Assembly: GCA_009746045.1 (NCBI GenBank) | Contig: RPFO01000448.1 | Span: 3,268,049-3,332,048 of the forward strand | Length of the DNA stretch: 64,000 bases | Source: Mesostigma viride | Lineage: Eukaryota > Streptophyta > Mesostigmatophyceae > Mesostigmatales > Mesostigmataceae | Direction: 5' to 3' | In this document: positions 44,070-54,865 of the stretch, in pieces | Numbering within the stretch: the stretch's first letter is position 1 | How the letters are laid out: the number at the start of each line of letters is the position of its first letter | Notes under the pieces: generated by a model | Databases searched by the model: none | The model's input: the letters and a program-made list of their open reading frames with translations, nothing else | Told to the model about the DNA's origin: nothing | Made by a program: the position numbers and the translations under genes

Positions 44070-44550
44070 AACGATGGGGAGGGTCTCGCTGCAGCTAGAC
44101 CCTTTCGTGGATTCTAAAAGGGACATTTAGTTTAATGCAAAACTTTGGCGTCTCGCTGCAGCGAGACCCTCACTTCAAGCAAAAACAAATCATTTTTAGG
44201 GTGAGCGTAAACAAGCAACCTCCCATCATGCAAACATAAAAAAGTATACATTCCTTGGGGTCTCGCTGCAGCGAGACCCTAACGTCAAACAAAAACAAAT
44301 AATTTTTAGGGTGAGCGAAGAAAGCCCCCTCCCATCTTGCAAACATTAAAAGTCGACATTCGTAGGGGTCTCGCTGCAGCGAGACCCTAACACCGATACA
44401 AAAACAAATCATTTTAAGGGTGAGAAAAGAAAGACCCCCCATCATGAAAACATGAAAAATTGACATTCCTTGGGGTCTCGCTGCAGCGAGACCCTAACGT
44501 CAATACAAAAACAAAATTCCGAGGGTCTACCCGCAGCGAGACCCTTACGA
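44070..44550. repeat. Six palindromes at ~107-bp spacing upstream of gene A
   Basis: Palindromes at 44081-44102, about 44148-44169, 44258-44279, 44366-44387, 44473-44494 and 44523-44544. Four of them share spacers containing AAAACAAATCATTTTTAGGGTGAGC and CTCCCATCATGCAAACAT, so this is a tandem repeat rather than a CRISPR array. It lies just upstream of gene A's first exon. Confidence 0.9.
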
Positions 44551-44559
44551 CCACGTATA

Positions 44560-45222
44560 AATACATGTGGGGGGGGAAGCTACGTATAAATACATGTGGG
44601 GGGGGATGCTATGTATAAATGCATGTGGGGGGGTGCTGGCATTAATAATTAAATGTGGGGGGGTGATGGCATGAATAAATAAATGTGGGGGGGTGCTGCC
44701 ATGAATAAAAGAATGTGGGGGTGTGATGGCATGAATAAATGAATGTTGGGGGGTGCTGGCATTAATAATTAAATGTGGGGGGGTGATGGCATGAATAAAT
44801 AAATGTGGGGGGGTGCTGCCATGAATAAAAGAATGTGGGGGTGTGATGGCATGAATAAATAAATGTGGGGGGTGCTGCCATGAATAAAAGAATGTGGGGG
44901 GGTGCTGCCATGAATAAAAGAATGTGGGGGTGTGATGGCATGAATAAATGAATGTTGGGGGGTGCTGGCATTAATAATTAAATGTGGGGGGGTGATGGCA
45001 TGAATAAATAAATGTGGGGGGGTGCTGCCATGAATAAAAGAATGTGGGGGTGTGATGGCATGAATAAATGAATGTTGGGGGGTGCTGGCATTAATAATTA
45101 AATGTGGGGGGTGATGGCATGAATAAATAAATGTGGGGGTGTGCTGCCATGAATAAAAGAATGTGGGGGGGTGATGGCATTAATAATTAAATGTGGGGGG
45201 ATGATGGCATGAATAAATAAAT
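44560..45222. repeat. Minisatellite, G-rich on plus strand
   Basis: Units of about 31 bp alternate GAATAAATAAATGTGGGGGG + GTGATGGCAT and GAATAAAAGAATGTGGGGG + TGCTGCCAT variants. The first units (ATAAATACATGTGGGGGGG) are the reverse complement of the array on the right. Confidence 0.95.
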
Positions 45223-47428
45223 GATACGTAGCATCACCCCCCCACATGTATTGATACGTAGCATCACCCCCCCACGTGTATTAATACGTAGCATCCCCCC
45301 CACATGTATTGATACGTAGCAGCACCCCCCCACATGTATTGATACGTAGCAGCACCCCCCCACATGTATTGATACGTAGCAGCACCCCCCCACATGTATT
45401 GATACGTAGCATCCCCCCACACATGTATTGATACGTAGCAGCACCCCCCCACATGTATTGATACGTAGCAGCACCCCCCCACATGTATTGATACGTAGCA
45501 GCACCCCCCACATGTATTGATACGTAGCAGCACCCCCCCACATGTATTGATACGTAGCAGCACCCCCCACATGTATTGATACGTAGCAGCACCCCCCACA
45601 TGTATTGATACGTAGCAGCACCCCCCCACATGTATTGATACGTAGCAGCACCCCCCCACATGTATTGATACGTAGCACCCCCCCACATGTATTGATACGT
45701 AGCAGCACCCCCCACATGTATTGATACGTAGCAGCACCCCCCCACATGTATTGATACGTAGCAGCACCCCCCCACATGTATTGATACGTAGCAGCACCCC
45801 CCCACATGTATTGATACGTAGCAGCACCCCCCCACGTGTATTGATACGTAGCAGCACCCCCCCACATGTATTGATACGTAGCAGCACCCCCCCACATGTA
45901 TTGATACGTAGCAGCACCCCCCCACATGTATTGATACGTAGCAGCACCCCCCCACATGTATTGATACGTAGCACCCCCCCACATGTATTGATACGTAGCA
46001 GCACCCCCCCACATGTATTGATACGTAGCAGCACCCCCCACATGTATTGATACGTAGCAGCACCCCCCACATGTATTGATACGTAGCAGCACCCCCCCAC
46101 ATGTATTGATACGTAGCAGCCCCCCCACATGTATTGATACGTAGCAGCACCCCCCACATGTATTGATACGTAGCAGCACCCCCCCACATGTATTGATACG
46201 TAGCAGCACCCCCCACGTGTATTGATACGTAGCAGCACCCCCCCACGTGTATTGATACGTAGCAGCACCCCCCCACATGTATTGATACGTAGCAGCACCC
46301 CCCCACATGTATTGATACGTAGCAGCACCCCCCCACATGTATTGATACGTAGCATCCCCCCCACACATGTATTGATACGTAGCAGCACCCCCCCACATGT
46401 ATTGACACGTAGCAGCACCCCCCCACATGTATTGATACGTAGCAGCACCCCCCACATGTATTGATACGTAGCAGCACCCCCCCACGTGTATTGATACGTA
46501 GCAGCACCCCCCCACATGTATTGATACGTAGCATCCCCCCACACATGTATTGATACGTAGCAGCACCCCCCCACATGTATTGATACGTAGCAGCACCCCC
46601 CCACATGTATTGATACGTAGCAGCACCCCCCCACATGTATTGATACGTAGCAGCACCCCCCCACGTGTATTGATACGTAGCAGCACCCCCCCACATGTAT
46701 TGATACGTAGCAGCACCCCCCCACATGTATTGATACGTAGCAGCACCCCCCACATGTATTGATACGTAGCAGCACCCCCCCACATGTATTGATACGTAGC
46801 ATCCCCCCACACATGTATTGATACGTAGCAGCACCCCCCCACATGTATTGATACGTAGCAGCACCCCCCACATGTATTGATACGTAGCAGCACCCCCCAC
46901 ATGTATTGATACGTAGCAGCACCCCCCCACGTGTATTGATACGTAGCAGCACCCCCCCACATGTATTGATACGTAGCAGCACCCCCCCACATGTATTGAT
47001 ACGTAGCAGCACCCCCCCACATGTATTGATACGTAGCAGCACCCCCCCACGTGTATTGATACGTAGCAGCACCCCCCCACATGTATTGATACGTAGCAGC
47101 ACCCCCCCACATGTATTGATACGTAGCAGCACCCCCCCACATGTATTGATACGTAGCAGCACCCCCCCACATGTATTGATACGTAGCAGCACCCCCCCAC
47201 GTGTATTGATACGTAGCAGCACCCCCCCACATGTATTGATACGTAGCAGCACCCCCCCACATGTATTGATACGTAGCAGCACCCCCCCACATGTATTGAT
47301 ACGTAGCAGCACCCCCCCACGTGTATTGATACGTAGCAGCACCCCCCCACATGTATTGATACGTAGCAGCACCCCCCACATGTATTGATACGTAGCAGCA
47401 CCCCCCCACATGTATTGATACGTAGCAG
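45223..47428. repeat. 31-bp minisatellite, C-rich on plus strand
   Basis: About 70 copies of a 31-bp unit (ACATGTATTGATACGTAGCA + GCACCCCCCC), with the C run varying between 5 and 8. Long minus-strand frames of more than 700 codons across it are pure repeat translations. Confidence 0.98.
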
Positions 47429-47592
47429 CACAATTTTAGTCAGCCTACCATCCACGTTGCGGCAAAAGATCACCTTTTTTTGTGTTTCGGCAAAATGAAG
47501 ATTTCTTGCAAACTATCGTTATGCAGGCAGGTAGCAACGTCCGATGTTATAATCCGGCAGGTAGCATGCAAACGTCGAAACGATATGAAGGG
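47428..47592. repeat. Direct repeat copy 1 (~165 bp)
   Basis: It starts ACAATTTTAGTCAGCCTACC and ends CATGCAAACGTCGAAACGAT. The second copy is at 47992-48156 with about 80 percent visible identity. Confidence 0.85.
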
Positions 47593-47991
47593 GAAAAAAA
47601 GCATCAAACAGGAGCACCGATTAGAAACGCAGCAAATGCAGTATGTGCACATCTACACCTATAACCTAACCAGACCAAAGGCATAGCAAACATGGAAAGG
47701 GTGACCCAAGTGAAAGCCTAGCACCACCATGATCGACATGTGCGAGACCAAGAAACGCTCCATGGCAACTAGACTAAAGGGATGGATGCCAGATGTGGAT
47801 TAGGATCGGCTTAGCTGACTCTACCGAGATGTCTGCAGGGTTTAGCTAGCAACGAAAAGAAGGAAGCCAGACATTTTTATCACTCTTGCTGCAACATAGA
47901 GTTTCTTGCGATGGCAGCAAGGACATGTCTTCGCCCAGCTGGCTAACTGTGTCGTCGGCGTGCATGCGCTGTTTAGTTGCCGTTTTTGATA

Positions 47992-48156
47992 GAACAATTT
48001 TAGTCAGCCTACCATCCAGGATGCGGCAAAAGCTCACCTTTTTTTCGTTGTGCGGCGAAAGCAGACCGATTTCCTTGTAAACTTCCGGCACCAGGCAGGT
48101 ATCAACGTAGGATTTTATAATCCAGCAGGTAGCATGCAAACGTCGAAACGATATGG
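47992..48156. repeat. Direct repeat copy 2 (~165 bp)
   Basis: Second copy of the repeat at 47428. The 400 bp between the copies show no gene. Confidence 0.85.
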
Positions 48157-48476
48157 CAGCTCGTATCAGCTATGGGGTCTCTCTGCGGCTGCGCTTCTTT
48201 TTCGATGGGCGATGGGACGGTCGCAATTCGCAAAACGGACGCGGCGTCACAGGGCTGAACGGTATTGAAAAAATTGGAAACGTGGCATCCTCGTTCCTCC
48301 CCACGGAACTGAAAACTGGAAGCGCGGCGCTGGTGCAAAAGCTCGATCCCATCTTTTGGAACCAAGCTAGCGGATTGGACGACATCCAATATGCCGTCAC
48401 CCGTGCTTGTGGCCGCAGGTATAAAAAGAGACGACCTCCAGCCCATTTACCTGGGAACATTCGGATGTTTGGCTGA
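48153..48476 (+). CDS. Uncertain small ORF, 107 aa
   Basis: MAARISYGVSLRL to HLPGNIRMFG. No family recognised. It contains a degenerate copy of the dispersed palindrome (GGGGTCTCTCTGCGGCTGCG), which elsewhere is non-coding, so this may be chance or an exon upstream of the transposase gene. A B-box-like GGTTCGATTCC follows at 48512. Confidence 0.2.
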   Translation: MAARISYGVSLRLRFFFDGRWDGRNSQNGRGVTGLNGIEKIGNVASSFLPTELKTGSAALVQKLDPIFWNQASGLDDIQYAVTRACGRRYKKRRPPAHLPGNIRMFG

Positions 48477-48479
48477 CAT

Positions 48480-49226
48480 CGTTACCATGCGTCAATGTAC
48501 AATGAGGTTCTGGGTTCGATTCCTGGTGTGGTCATGGAAATAAATTTTTTTCTGCACATCTACTGAAATCAGTCATAGCACCAAACAATCACGCTGCAGC
48601 GAGACGCTATAGCCCTGGAGCCCGCTGATAAACCTGACATCCGGTACGTCTTACTATCATAGATTGCCGAACTATATAATAATAATAGTCTATACCACTT
48701 TTTCTTGTAAATGATTTACTAAATAATGATTCTATATACTTTAACATACCATATTATTAAAGTATGTGGAATTTAACCATGCTATTCACAATATATTATA
48801 AAATCTTTTGCAAAATATACTGTAATTAGTATATATATTTTCTGTCATATTGGCGTCAGCGCTTGTCGGTGGCGCTGACTCGGGCCATGGCTGACATCAT
48901 GCTCCGCCGTACGCGGGCTGATTTTGCGGTGCAGCAGGGCTATTAGGTTCCTCCCGTTAGGCGTTTCCATTGGTCTTATCGTAGTATAGAGCTTTGACAT
49001 GGCTCTGTATATAGGTTCATAGCTGGGCGTTTGCTTTGGTTTGAGTGATTTCACTCTGCTGTAAGTAATTATATTTTTAATATATATTTTCTGATAAACA
49101 ATTTTATCAATGCTACTGTGTTATTTTTGTTATTCTCGCCATGCAGGTATCTGAGTGTTCTGGGAGAACTAATAAGAGAATGAGCCGCGAAGGTGAGGAA
49201 AACCTGAAATCTTTTCGTCCTTATTG
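48480..49226. other. AT-rich intergenic stretch, no gene
   Basis: AT-rich sequence between the minisatellites and the transposase gene. No reading frame or RNA gene is supported. It may include the plus-strand promoter. Confidence 0.5.
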
Positions 49227-49484
49227 GGGTCTCTCTGCAGCTAGACCATTTATAACCACAAGCAATAGCTTAAATTCAAGGGTCTCGCTGCAGCTAGACC
49301 CTCTTTATGGTTGCTATAAAATTAATGAATCAGAAGTCTGTGATTTAACAATCGCACGCCGCAATGAAGGGTCTAGCTGCAGCGAGACCCCAATCTTGGT
49401 CGGGGTATGCTAAGTTCACCACATCAGGTAATCTTTTCGTCTAACGGAAAAAGCCCCTCTAAGGGTCTAGCTGCAGCTAGACCC
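49227..49484. repeat. Four palindromes upstream of the transposase gene
   Basis: 22-bp palindromes at 49227-49248, 49280-49301, 49370-49391 and 49463-49484, the last ending 15 bp before the first ATG of the transposase frame. Position 7-8 dinucleotides differ (CT, CG, AG, AG). Confidence 0.9.
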
Positions 49485-49499
49485 CAATCGTGGTAAAAA

Positions 49500-52400
49500 A
49501 TGATACACTTTCGAACTTTGTCTGTAATTGTCGCTTTTCCCAACGATACTCGATTTGCATGGATTTCGTTGTGCCGGTCGTCATGGCATGCAGCACGCGA
49601 ACGGGTGGGAGTTTTCGCCCTTGCGTCCGGTCGTCCAGGATTCAGTGCAATTAAGTTGAACACCGGGACGAAGCAGTCAACTGGCGCAAAAAGGGTTTTC
49701 GGAGATGAGAACCAGAATCCAGCGCAGCCTGAAGCCAAGGAAGTCAAGCGGCCGGGAGAATACTCGAAATCAAAGAGGGTTATTGGGGAATATTTCGCTG
49801 ACCAGGCGTTTGAAGCGGCTCAGGCGATGACAAAACCCGAGGGGCGGGGGCCGGCTTTCGACCAGATGATTGCTGGCTTTAACTCTAGGGCCGCTGAACT
49901 AGGTCACGGGAAGTATCATGAGGAGGCGAAAAAGCTTTACAATCAGGAGCGGATGGCAGAACTGAACAGGTTCTGGGTGGCTCGGATTAACGGCTTTTTT
50001 GATGGTCTGACCAAAAGCGACGCAGACAGAGACGTCAGGATGGTGCTGATGTCCACGCTTTACTGTGGTGACGACTTGGAGAAGGAGTTTTCGGCCGCGG
50101 AGTTGGAGAACCTGACGGGGATGGACGCCAAGAAGATTCGCGGAATTCGCGCGATACGAAGGCAGCAGAAGTTGGACTACCTCAGACACGCGCAGGCTCG
50201 CAAGGGGCGCCCTTTGCCGCAATTCGTGATTGACGCGATAGTGGACGCGTGGATGCACGATGATGAGTCGCGCGCCTCCTCCCAGATGAAGGATGTCAAG
50301 CGCACTTACAGCAGGGAGGGTCGTGGCAATCACGGGGTGCTCGTCGCCGTTGAGGGAGCGCGCTATTACATGACCTCCAAGGAGGACATGTACAATCACT
50401 TTCTCGAAAAGCATGCGTACTGGAACAAAAGGAGTAACCAGTATGATAAGGACGTGGGCATTCACGTGGGCTACACGACCTTCTGCAAATACGCGCCCGA
50501 TTGCATCAAGGGCAAGTGGAAGGAGAGGAACCTGTGCGCGTGTGAGAAGCACGTCACCATGCAGTCGGCCATGGGGGCGTGGACCAAGCACTCCAATGCG
50601 AACCACGGCAAGAACTGCAAGTGTGGCGCGGAGTGTGCGGGATGCTCCAAGTACAGAGAGCCGGACGGTACTTGCGGAATGTGGAAAGCCATTCACTCGA
50701 CGGACTGGATCAAGCACTTTCACTGCCCGGTGTCCGCCGAGACTGACGGCAGGGATAACGGGCTGCGTGAAGGGGGCGGAATGGGCGGGGGGATGGAAGA
50801 GGGGGAGGGGGAAGATGAATGGCGGGGACGGGACCTGGAAGACCTCGACATTTCTGAGAGGCTGGTGGAGGACGAAGATGGGGTGCCGAGGACGGAGAGG
50901 GTTCACCGCATACTGAAGATGGCGTGTGTGGAGGGGTTCTGTCCTGAGGAATCATGCGGCATCCATAATAACTGGGTGCAGTGTGATCGGGACAAGAATT
51001 CCACGGAGATTCTGAATTGGTTCAAGTTCGAGATGGTGGAGCAGACTGTGACCCGACGGGTGAATGTGAGTTGGTTTCGATTTTATTTCTCCGTTAATAT
51101 GTTGTTGACTTTTTTTTTTGTGACCTATAGCTGCAGCGAGACCCTTTGTGAGTTGCAGTTATCTTATCGAAATGCGATTTTATTGCAAATCGAAACTGTC
51201 TGCGGACCTTTGCGAAACAGGGCGAGACCGATGGCAGGGCGGCGAAGAAGGTGAAGCGGCCCGAGCAAGTCCAAATGAGGTCCACCCCAGCTGAGCTGCG
51301 GGACGAGATTCTTAAGATGTGGGACAAGTTCACCGTGCACTGCTTTACGGCCTGGTCGCAGGCGGATACAATCAAGGATCGGGAGAAGAATCTGAGAGAG
51401 GGGGACGTGCTCGTGCACGGCGACTGGGCCGAGAACTACGAGAACAGCAGCTACGTCCAACTGCAGTCGCAGTACTTCCACAAGCGCAGCCACATCCTGA
51501 TGCCCATGATCGTGCGTTATCGGCTCAACGGCGAGCTGGAAAAGCGCGTCTTCTTTTTCCTGGGGGATTCCAGTATCAAGCGGGGCGAGCGCGCACTCGT
51601 ATACGCTCTTCGCAAGATTCTGGAAACCCTGCGGGTAGAAGTAGGGGTAGAGGTGCGAAACCTGTACATGTGCTCGGACAACTGCGCGGTGCAGTTTAAG
51701 TCCAGGTACGTGATTAACCAGATTAACGGTCTGCTCATGGGGGATCCCGACCTGCAGGCCTTTGAGTTCCACTACATGGGGGAGCAGCATGGGAAGGGGG
51801 AGGTGGATGGTCAAGGAGCGAAGTGCAAGTGCGTCTTGAGGGAAATGCAGAGGATTCCCGAAAACCAGCACATACTTGAGACCCACCAGCTAGTCGCCTA
51901 CTTGAACCAGAACTGGCAGGGCGGCAAGACATCGAGCAGGGAGTCGGCCCGCGCGCGGGCCGAGAACGTCACTCGCCACTTCTTCCTTTTACCCCCGGTA
52001 CGGAATTGTGTGTTATTTCAGGTTTTAAGACGTCAACTGCCGCTGTTCTATAAAAATTCAAACCCAATAAAGGTATCTCTGCAGAGAGACCCTATATACT
52101 GTCAATGGGTTGCTTTTCTTTTAGGTATGAAATTTCGCTTGTTCTATCGGTATGAAGGGGTCTCTCTGCAGCTATACCCTGTGTCGAATTTCGATCACTT
52201 GATATCTTGTCGTACGTTGTTATTATGATTCGAATGGGGTCTCTCTGCAGCTATACCCTGTGTCGAATTTCGATCACTTAATATCTTGTCGTACGTTGTT
52301 ATTATGATTCGAATGGGGTCTCTCTGCAGCTATACCCTGTGTCGAATTTTGATCACTTGATGTCTTGTCGTTATTTTTTTTTTGTAAGGGGTCTCTCTGC

Positions 52401-53228
52401 AGCTATACCCTGTTTTATTGATTTTTGGTCAATTTTGCTAACTTGAACGGTATTCTTTTTGCCCTAACTATTTGATGACAGGACGTCGAGTCCGGCCGAC
52501 GCGCGGAGGTGGAGGAGGTGCCTGGCATCAAGAAGGCGCATTGGTGGCGACTGGACAAGTCCGACCCTGGCCTTTTGATGATTAGGCGCTATTCCTGCTA
52601 CTGTCCGCCCTGTTTGGCTGGGCGGTTTGAGGGATGTCTAAGCGAGTGGTCGTTTATCATCGAGTTCAATGATGCAGGAAGCTCGATGAAAACTGTCCGT
52701 TTGCTGCCACCGAGCCAGCCCAACCCTCCGGTTCGCATGGTGACGCGGGGGGAGCAGCTGAAGGACAAGCGGGAGGCGATGGGCCGGCAGATGAGACTCC
52801 ACGACTATGTGGCAGTTCCATCGGACAAGGACACGGATCACGATCCCATCCACCCGTTCTGGTTGGCTGAGGTTGTAAGCGAAGCCGGGCCGATCGTGTT
52901 AGACGAGAACTTCGAGAGGTGGGTCGAGGGCCGGAACGGACGGGAGAAGGAGCTGTTCCTCGCCGGGAACGGCATTCTTCCCGTTCGGATTTGGAAGCGG
53001 GATAAGCATGACCCCCTGCATTTCACGCTCAACGTTGAGGATTGGCCACCGTCACGCCAGCCCGAGCTTGTGAATTGCTATCTCTGCGTCGCTCCGGCTC
53101 TCCGGCTAGAAGCACGCGTGCGCAGCGACGGAATGTGTGCCGACATCAGGATGAGCAAGGAGCTCGACAAGTGGCTTACTGCGCTGGTGATCAAGGATGA
53201 AGCCCCGGAGGGGCCGGCACCGACTTAA
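49500..53228 (+). CDS. Gene B: DDE-like transposase, 3 exons (~1,029 aa)
   Basis: Exons 49500-51065, 51221-51997 and 52482-53228, with both introns in phase 0 (GTGAGT...ACAG, GTACGG...ACAG). Exon 1 has a Cys-rich region (KNCKCGAECAGC, FCPEESCGIH) that may bind zinc. Exon 2 holds the likely catalytic core, with acidic residues in HGDWAENY (about residue 590), YMCSDNCAVQFKSR (about 675) and HGKGEVDGQGAKCK (about 716). The spacing and the HGKG.xDG.G.K block recall a class of uncharacterised animal transposon proteins with an RNase H-like fold. Exon 3 starts EVPGIKKAHWW and is tryptophan/cysteine-rich. It probably mobilises the whole element. The true start may lie in an upstream exon; the first in-frame Met is used here. 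The frame is intact, unlike gene A. Confidence 0.75.
51066..51220 (+). other. Gene B intron 1 with palindrome
   Basis: The phase-0 intron contains a palindrome variant at 51123-51144 (ACCTAT-AG-CTGCAG-CG-AGACCC). Confidence 0.8.
51998..52481 (+). other. Gene B intron 2 with five palindromes
   Basis: Palindromes at 52071-52092, 52158-52179, 52237-52258, 52317-52338 and 52389-52410. Copies 2-4 are embedded in an 80-bp tandem repeat (TGTGTCGAATTTCGATCACT...). Most right halves here read TATACCC instead of AGACCC, a local variant. Confidence 0.85.
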
Positions 53229-53518
53229 ACAAGAAATTGGGGTCTCGCTGCGGGTAGACGACGCCCTAGTTTCGGCTCGTATTATATCTTTAGAGTGGGG
53301 CTTCAGTAGGGTGTAAAAAGGTGGCCGCATATATTGTATATATTTTTCGAGATCTTTCTGAGGTCAAGTTTAAGGGTAGTTGATAATTTTTTGCGGCCTT
53401 CAATTAACAGTTATTTTTTACTGCAACATAATTTTATGCTGTATATTTAAATAATGATAAGGATTTCGATATTTTTTTGCACAATCTATTCGACATTTGT
53501 TTCTGCATGTCGAGAATT
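53229..53518. other. Downstream region of gene B
   Basis: A degraded palindrome (GGGGTCTCGCTGCGGGTAGA, about 53238-53258) lies directly after the stop codon. AT-rich sequence without a gene follows. Confidence 0.6.
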
Positions 53519-53735
53519 TATTGCTCCACCCCCACAAAAAAAATCGTTCCGGAACTGTTCGAAGCGAATAGCACTGACAGGATTCGAACCCGGGTCCACC
53601 TTAATGTTCGGAGTGAGGTAGGCCAGCCATCATGTTCCGCACTCAAATCTGGCTCGGGTCCGATCCCTCCATTGCTCTTCGCTTCGAACAGCTCCGGAAC
53701 AAGTTAGGTGTGGGGTTGGAGCAATAAATACTTAT
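53515..53735. mobile_element. Foldback (MITE/SINE-like) element of ~215 bp
   Basis: Imperfect inverted arms of about 100 bp: TTTATTGCTCCA-CCCCAC...TTCCGGAACTGTTCGAAGCG on the left against the reverse complement on the right (53673-53735). The minus strand carries a perfect B-box-like GGTTCGAATCC (53580-53590). No complete tRNA fold could be drawn. Confidence 0.65.
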
Positions 53736-53945
53736 TTGCCGGGCGCAGTTGTCATTCCGCCTAGTACAATTGCGTCACTAGTACAATTTTTGTCTGGGTA
53801 CGGTACGAACCAATAACGCAATATTTAGTATCTAATCGCCGCTGCTCTTGCTGAATTTTATCCGGAAGCTGAAAAAGGTGTCCGGTGAAGCGAATACTAG
53901 TGACTGGTGGTCGTGCCCTTCCATTACTCCTTATCGACAAATTTT

Positions 53946-53969
53946 GGGTTCTACCTGCAGTTATAACCC
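53946..53969. repeat. Degenerate palindrome upstream of small ORF C
   Basis: GGGTTCTACCTGCAGTTATA + ACCC keeps the CTGCAG core and the outer GGGT/ACCC. Confidence 0.6.
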
Positions 53970-54049
53970 TTGCGCGTCTGGCTGTCGGGGTCACCAATTT
54001 CCTGTCGATTGCAAGCAGCCAACCTTGCCGAAATTTAACACTGTCACAA

Positions 54050-54487
54050 ATGGAGCAGAGCAATATTTTCGGTTCTCAGCATACCTATGTGATGGTCGAC
54101 AAAAATGAGCACGCTGCAAACATCAGAATTGATGTAGAGTTGCTCGGACCTTCTGCACAGTGGGGTGCAGGTGTCATTGCGTTCGGCAATGGCATGATCG
54201 ATCTGGTGCCACCCGATTCAGATTTGAACCCTGCTTACCAATGCGTGCCTGACAATCAGGCGAGAGTGGTGGTGGAGAGCACGGAAATTCCGGGCTCTCC
54301 CAATGTATCAATGATGCGCCTGAGGGCCGAGGCCCAGCAGGAGTTCCTGGCTGCTGCGGAGAACGGCGGGGCCAAGTGGAACACCAAAATGTATACAGGC
54401 GAGCCTCCCAACTACAGGGGAGACCAGTACCAGGGAGTGTACTCCTTCGGCGATTTTGACATCGACGGATGGGGCACCTTTTTCTAG
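54050..54487 (+). CDS. Gene C: small ORF near right TIR, 145 aa, unknown
   Basis: It starts MEQSNIFGSQHTYVMVDK and ends YSFGDFDIDGWGTFF. The protein is acidic, with no signal peptide or membrane segment and no recognised family. The frame opens further upstream (to 53885), but that stretch contains a palindrome of the type found otherwise in non-coding DNA, so I prefer the ATG at 54050. An AATAAA lies about 90 bp after the stop. Confidence 0.55.
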   Translation: MEQSNIFGSQHTYVMVDKNEHAANIRIDVELLGPSAQWGAGVIAFGNGMIDLVPPDSDLNPAYQCVPDNQARVVVESTEIPGSPNVSMMRLRAEAQQEFLAAAENGGAKWNTKMYTGEPPNYRGDQYQGVYSFGDFDIDGWGTFF

Positions 54488-54575
54488 GCGCAATGCCTAA
54501 GTTGTCAAATACTCCGACAATGTCAAAATTGCGAATGATAAAATTACGGACATGTGCACATATATGTACTGATTC

Positions 54576-54581
54576 AATAAA
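54576..54581 (+). promoter_or_regulatory. Candidate poly(A) signal of gene C
   Basis: AATAAA about 90 bp downstream of the gene C stop codon and 285 bp inside the right TIR. Confidence 0.4.
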
Positions 54582-54865
54582 AACTTTCGGCAATTTTGTT
54601 CCCGGCATTGATAATCAATAGCTGCTAGCAAGCCAAGGACTTCAAAAGTGGCAATAGATCGATGTAGGTCGTCGATAAACTTGTCTAGTCGTCATATTTC
54701 GGTCGCAAAATTCGTGCGTGGCCTGCAGGCATCGGACAAAGTGCACGCAACAGCAGGAGTCGGTTGAGTTCGAAGCACGGCAGACACAAAATTTCGGCGC
54801 AAAGTCCGTCGGGCGAAAAATTCGCTCGGCTGCCAAATTTTCGGCAAGAATTTCGGCGCAATGTC

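Noticed and set aside
44070-44550. CRISPR array
   Set aside because: The repeats are evenly spaced palindromes, but the spacers are copies of each other, no cas genes exist and the setting is a eukaryotic nuclear genome.
45187-47473. Three overlapping minus-strand frames of over 700 codons
   Set aside because: They are translations of a 31-bp minisatellite in all three frames; the unit has no stop codon.
48490-48540. tRNA gene
   Set aside because: A T-arm-like GGTTCGATTCC is present, but no matching acceptor, D arm or anticodon arm could be drawn upstream.
50413-50916. Overlapping plus and minus frames inside gene B exon 1, including a 335-codon minus frame (49899-50906)
   Set aside because: Shadow frames of the transposase exon; the plus frame starting at 49500 joins to two further exons in phase.
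53540-53715. tRNA gene on minus strand
   Set aside because: A B-box-like sequence is present, but the surrounding bases form a long foldback instead of a cloverleaf.
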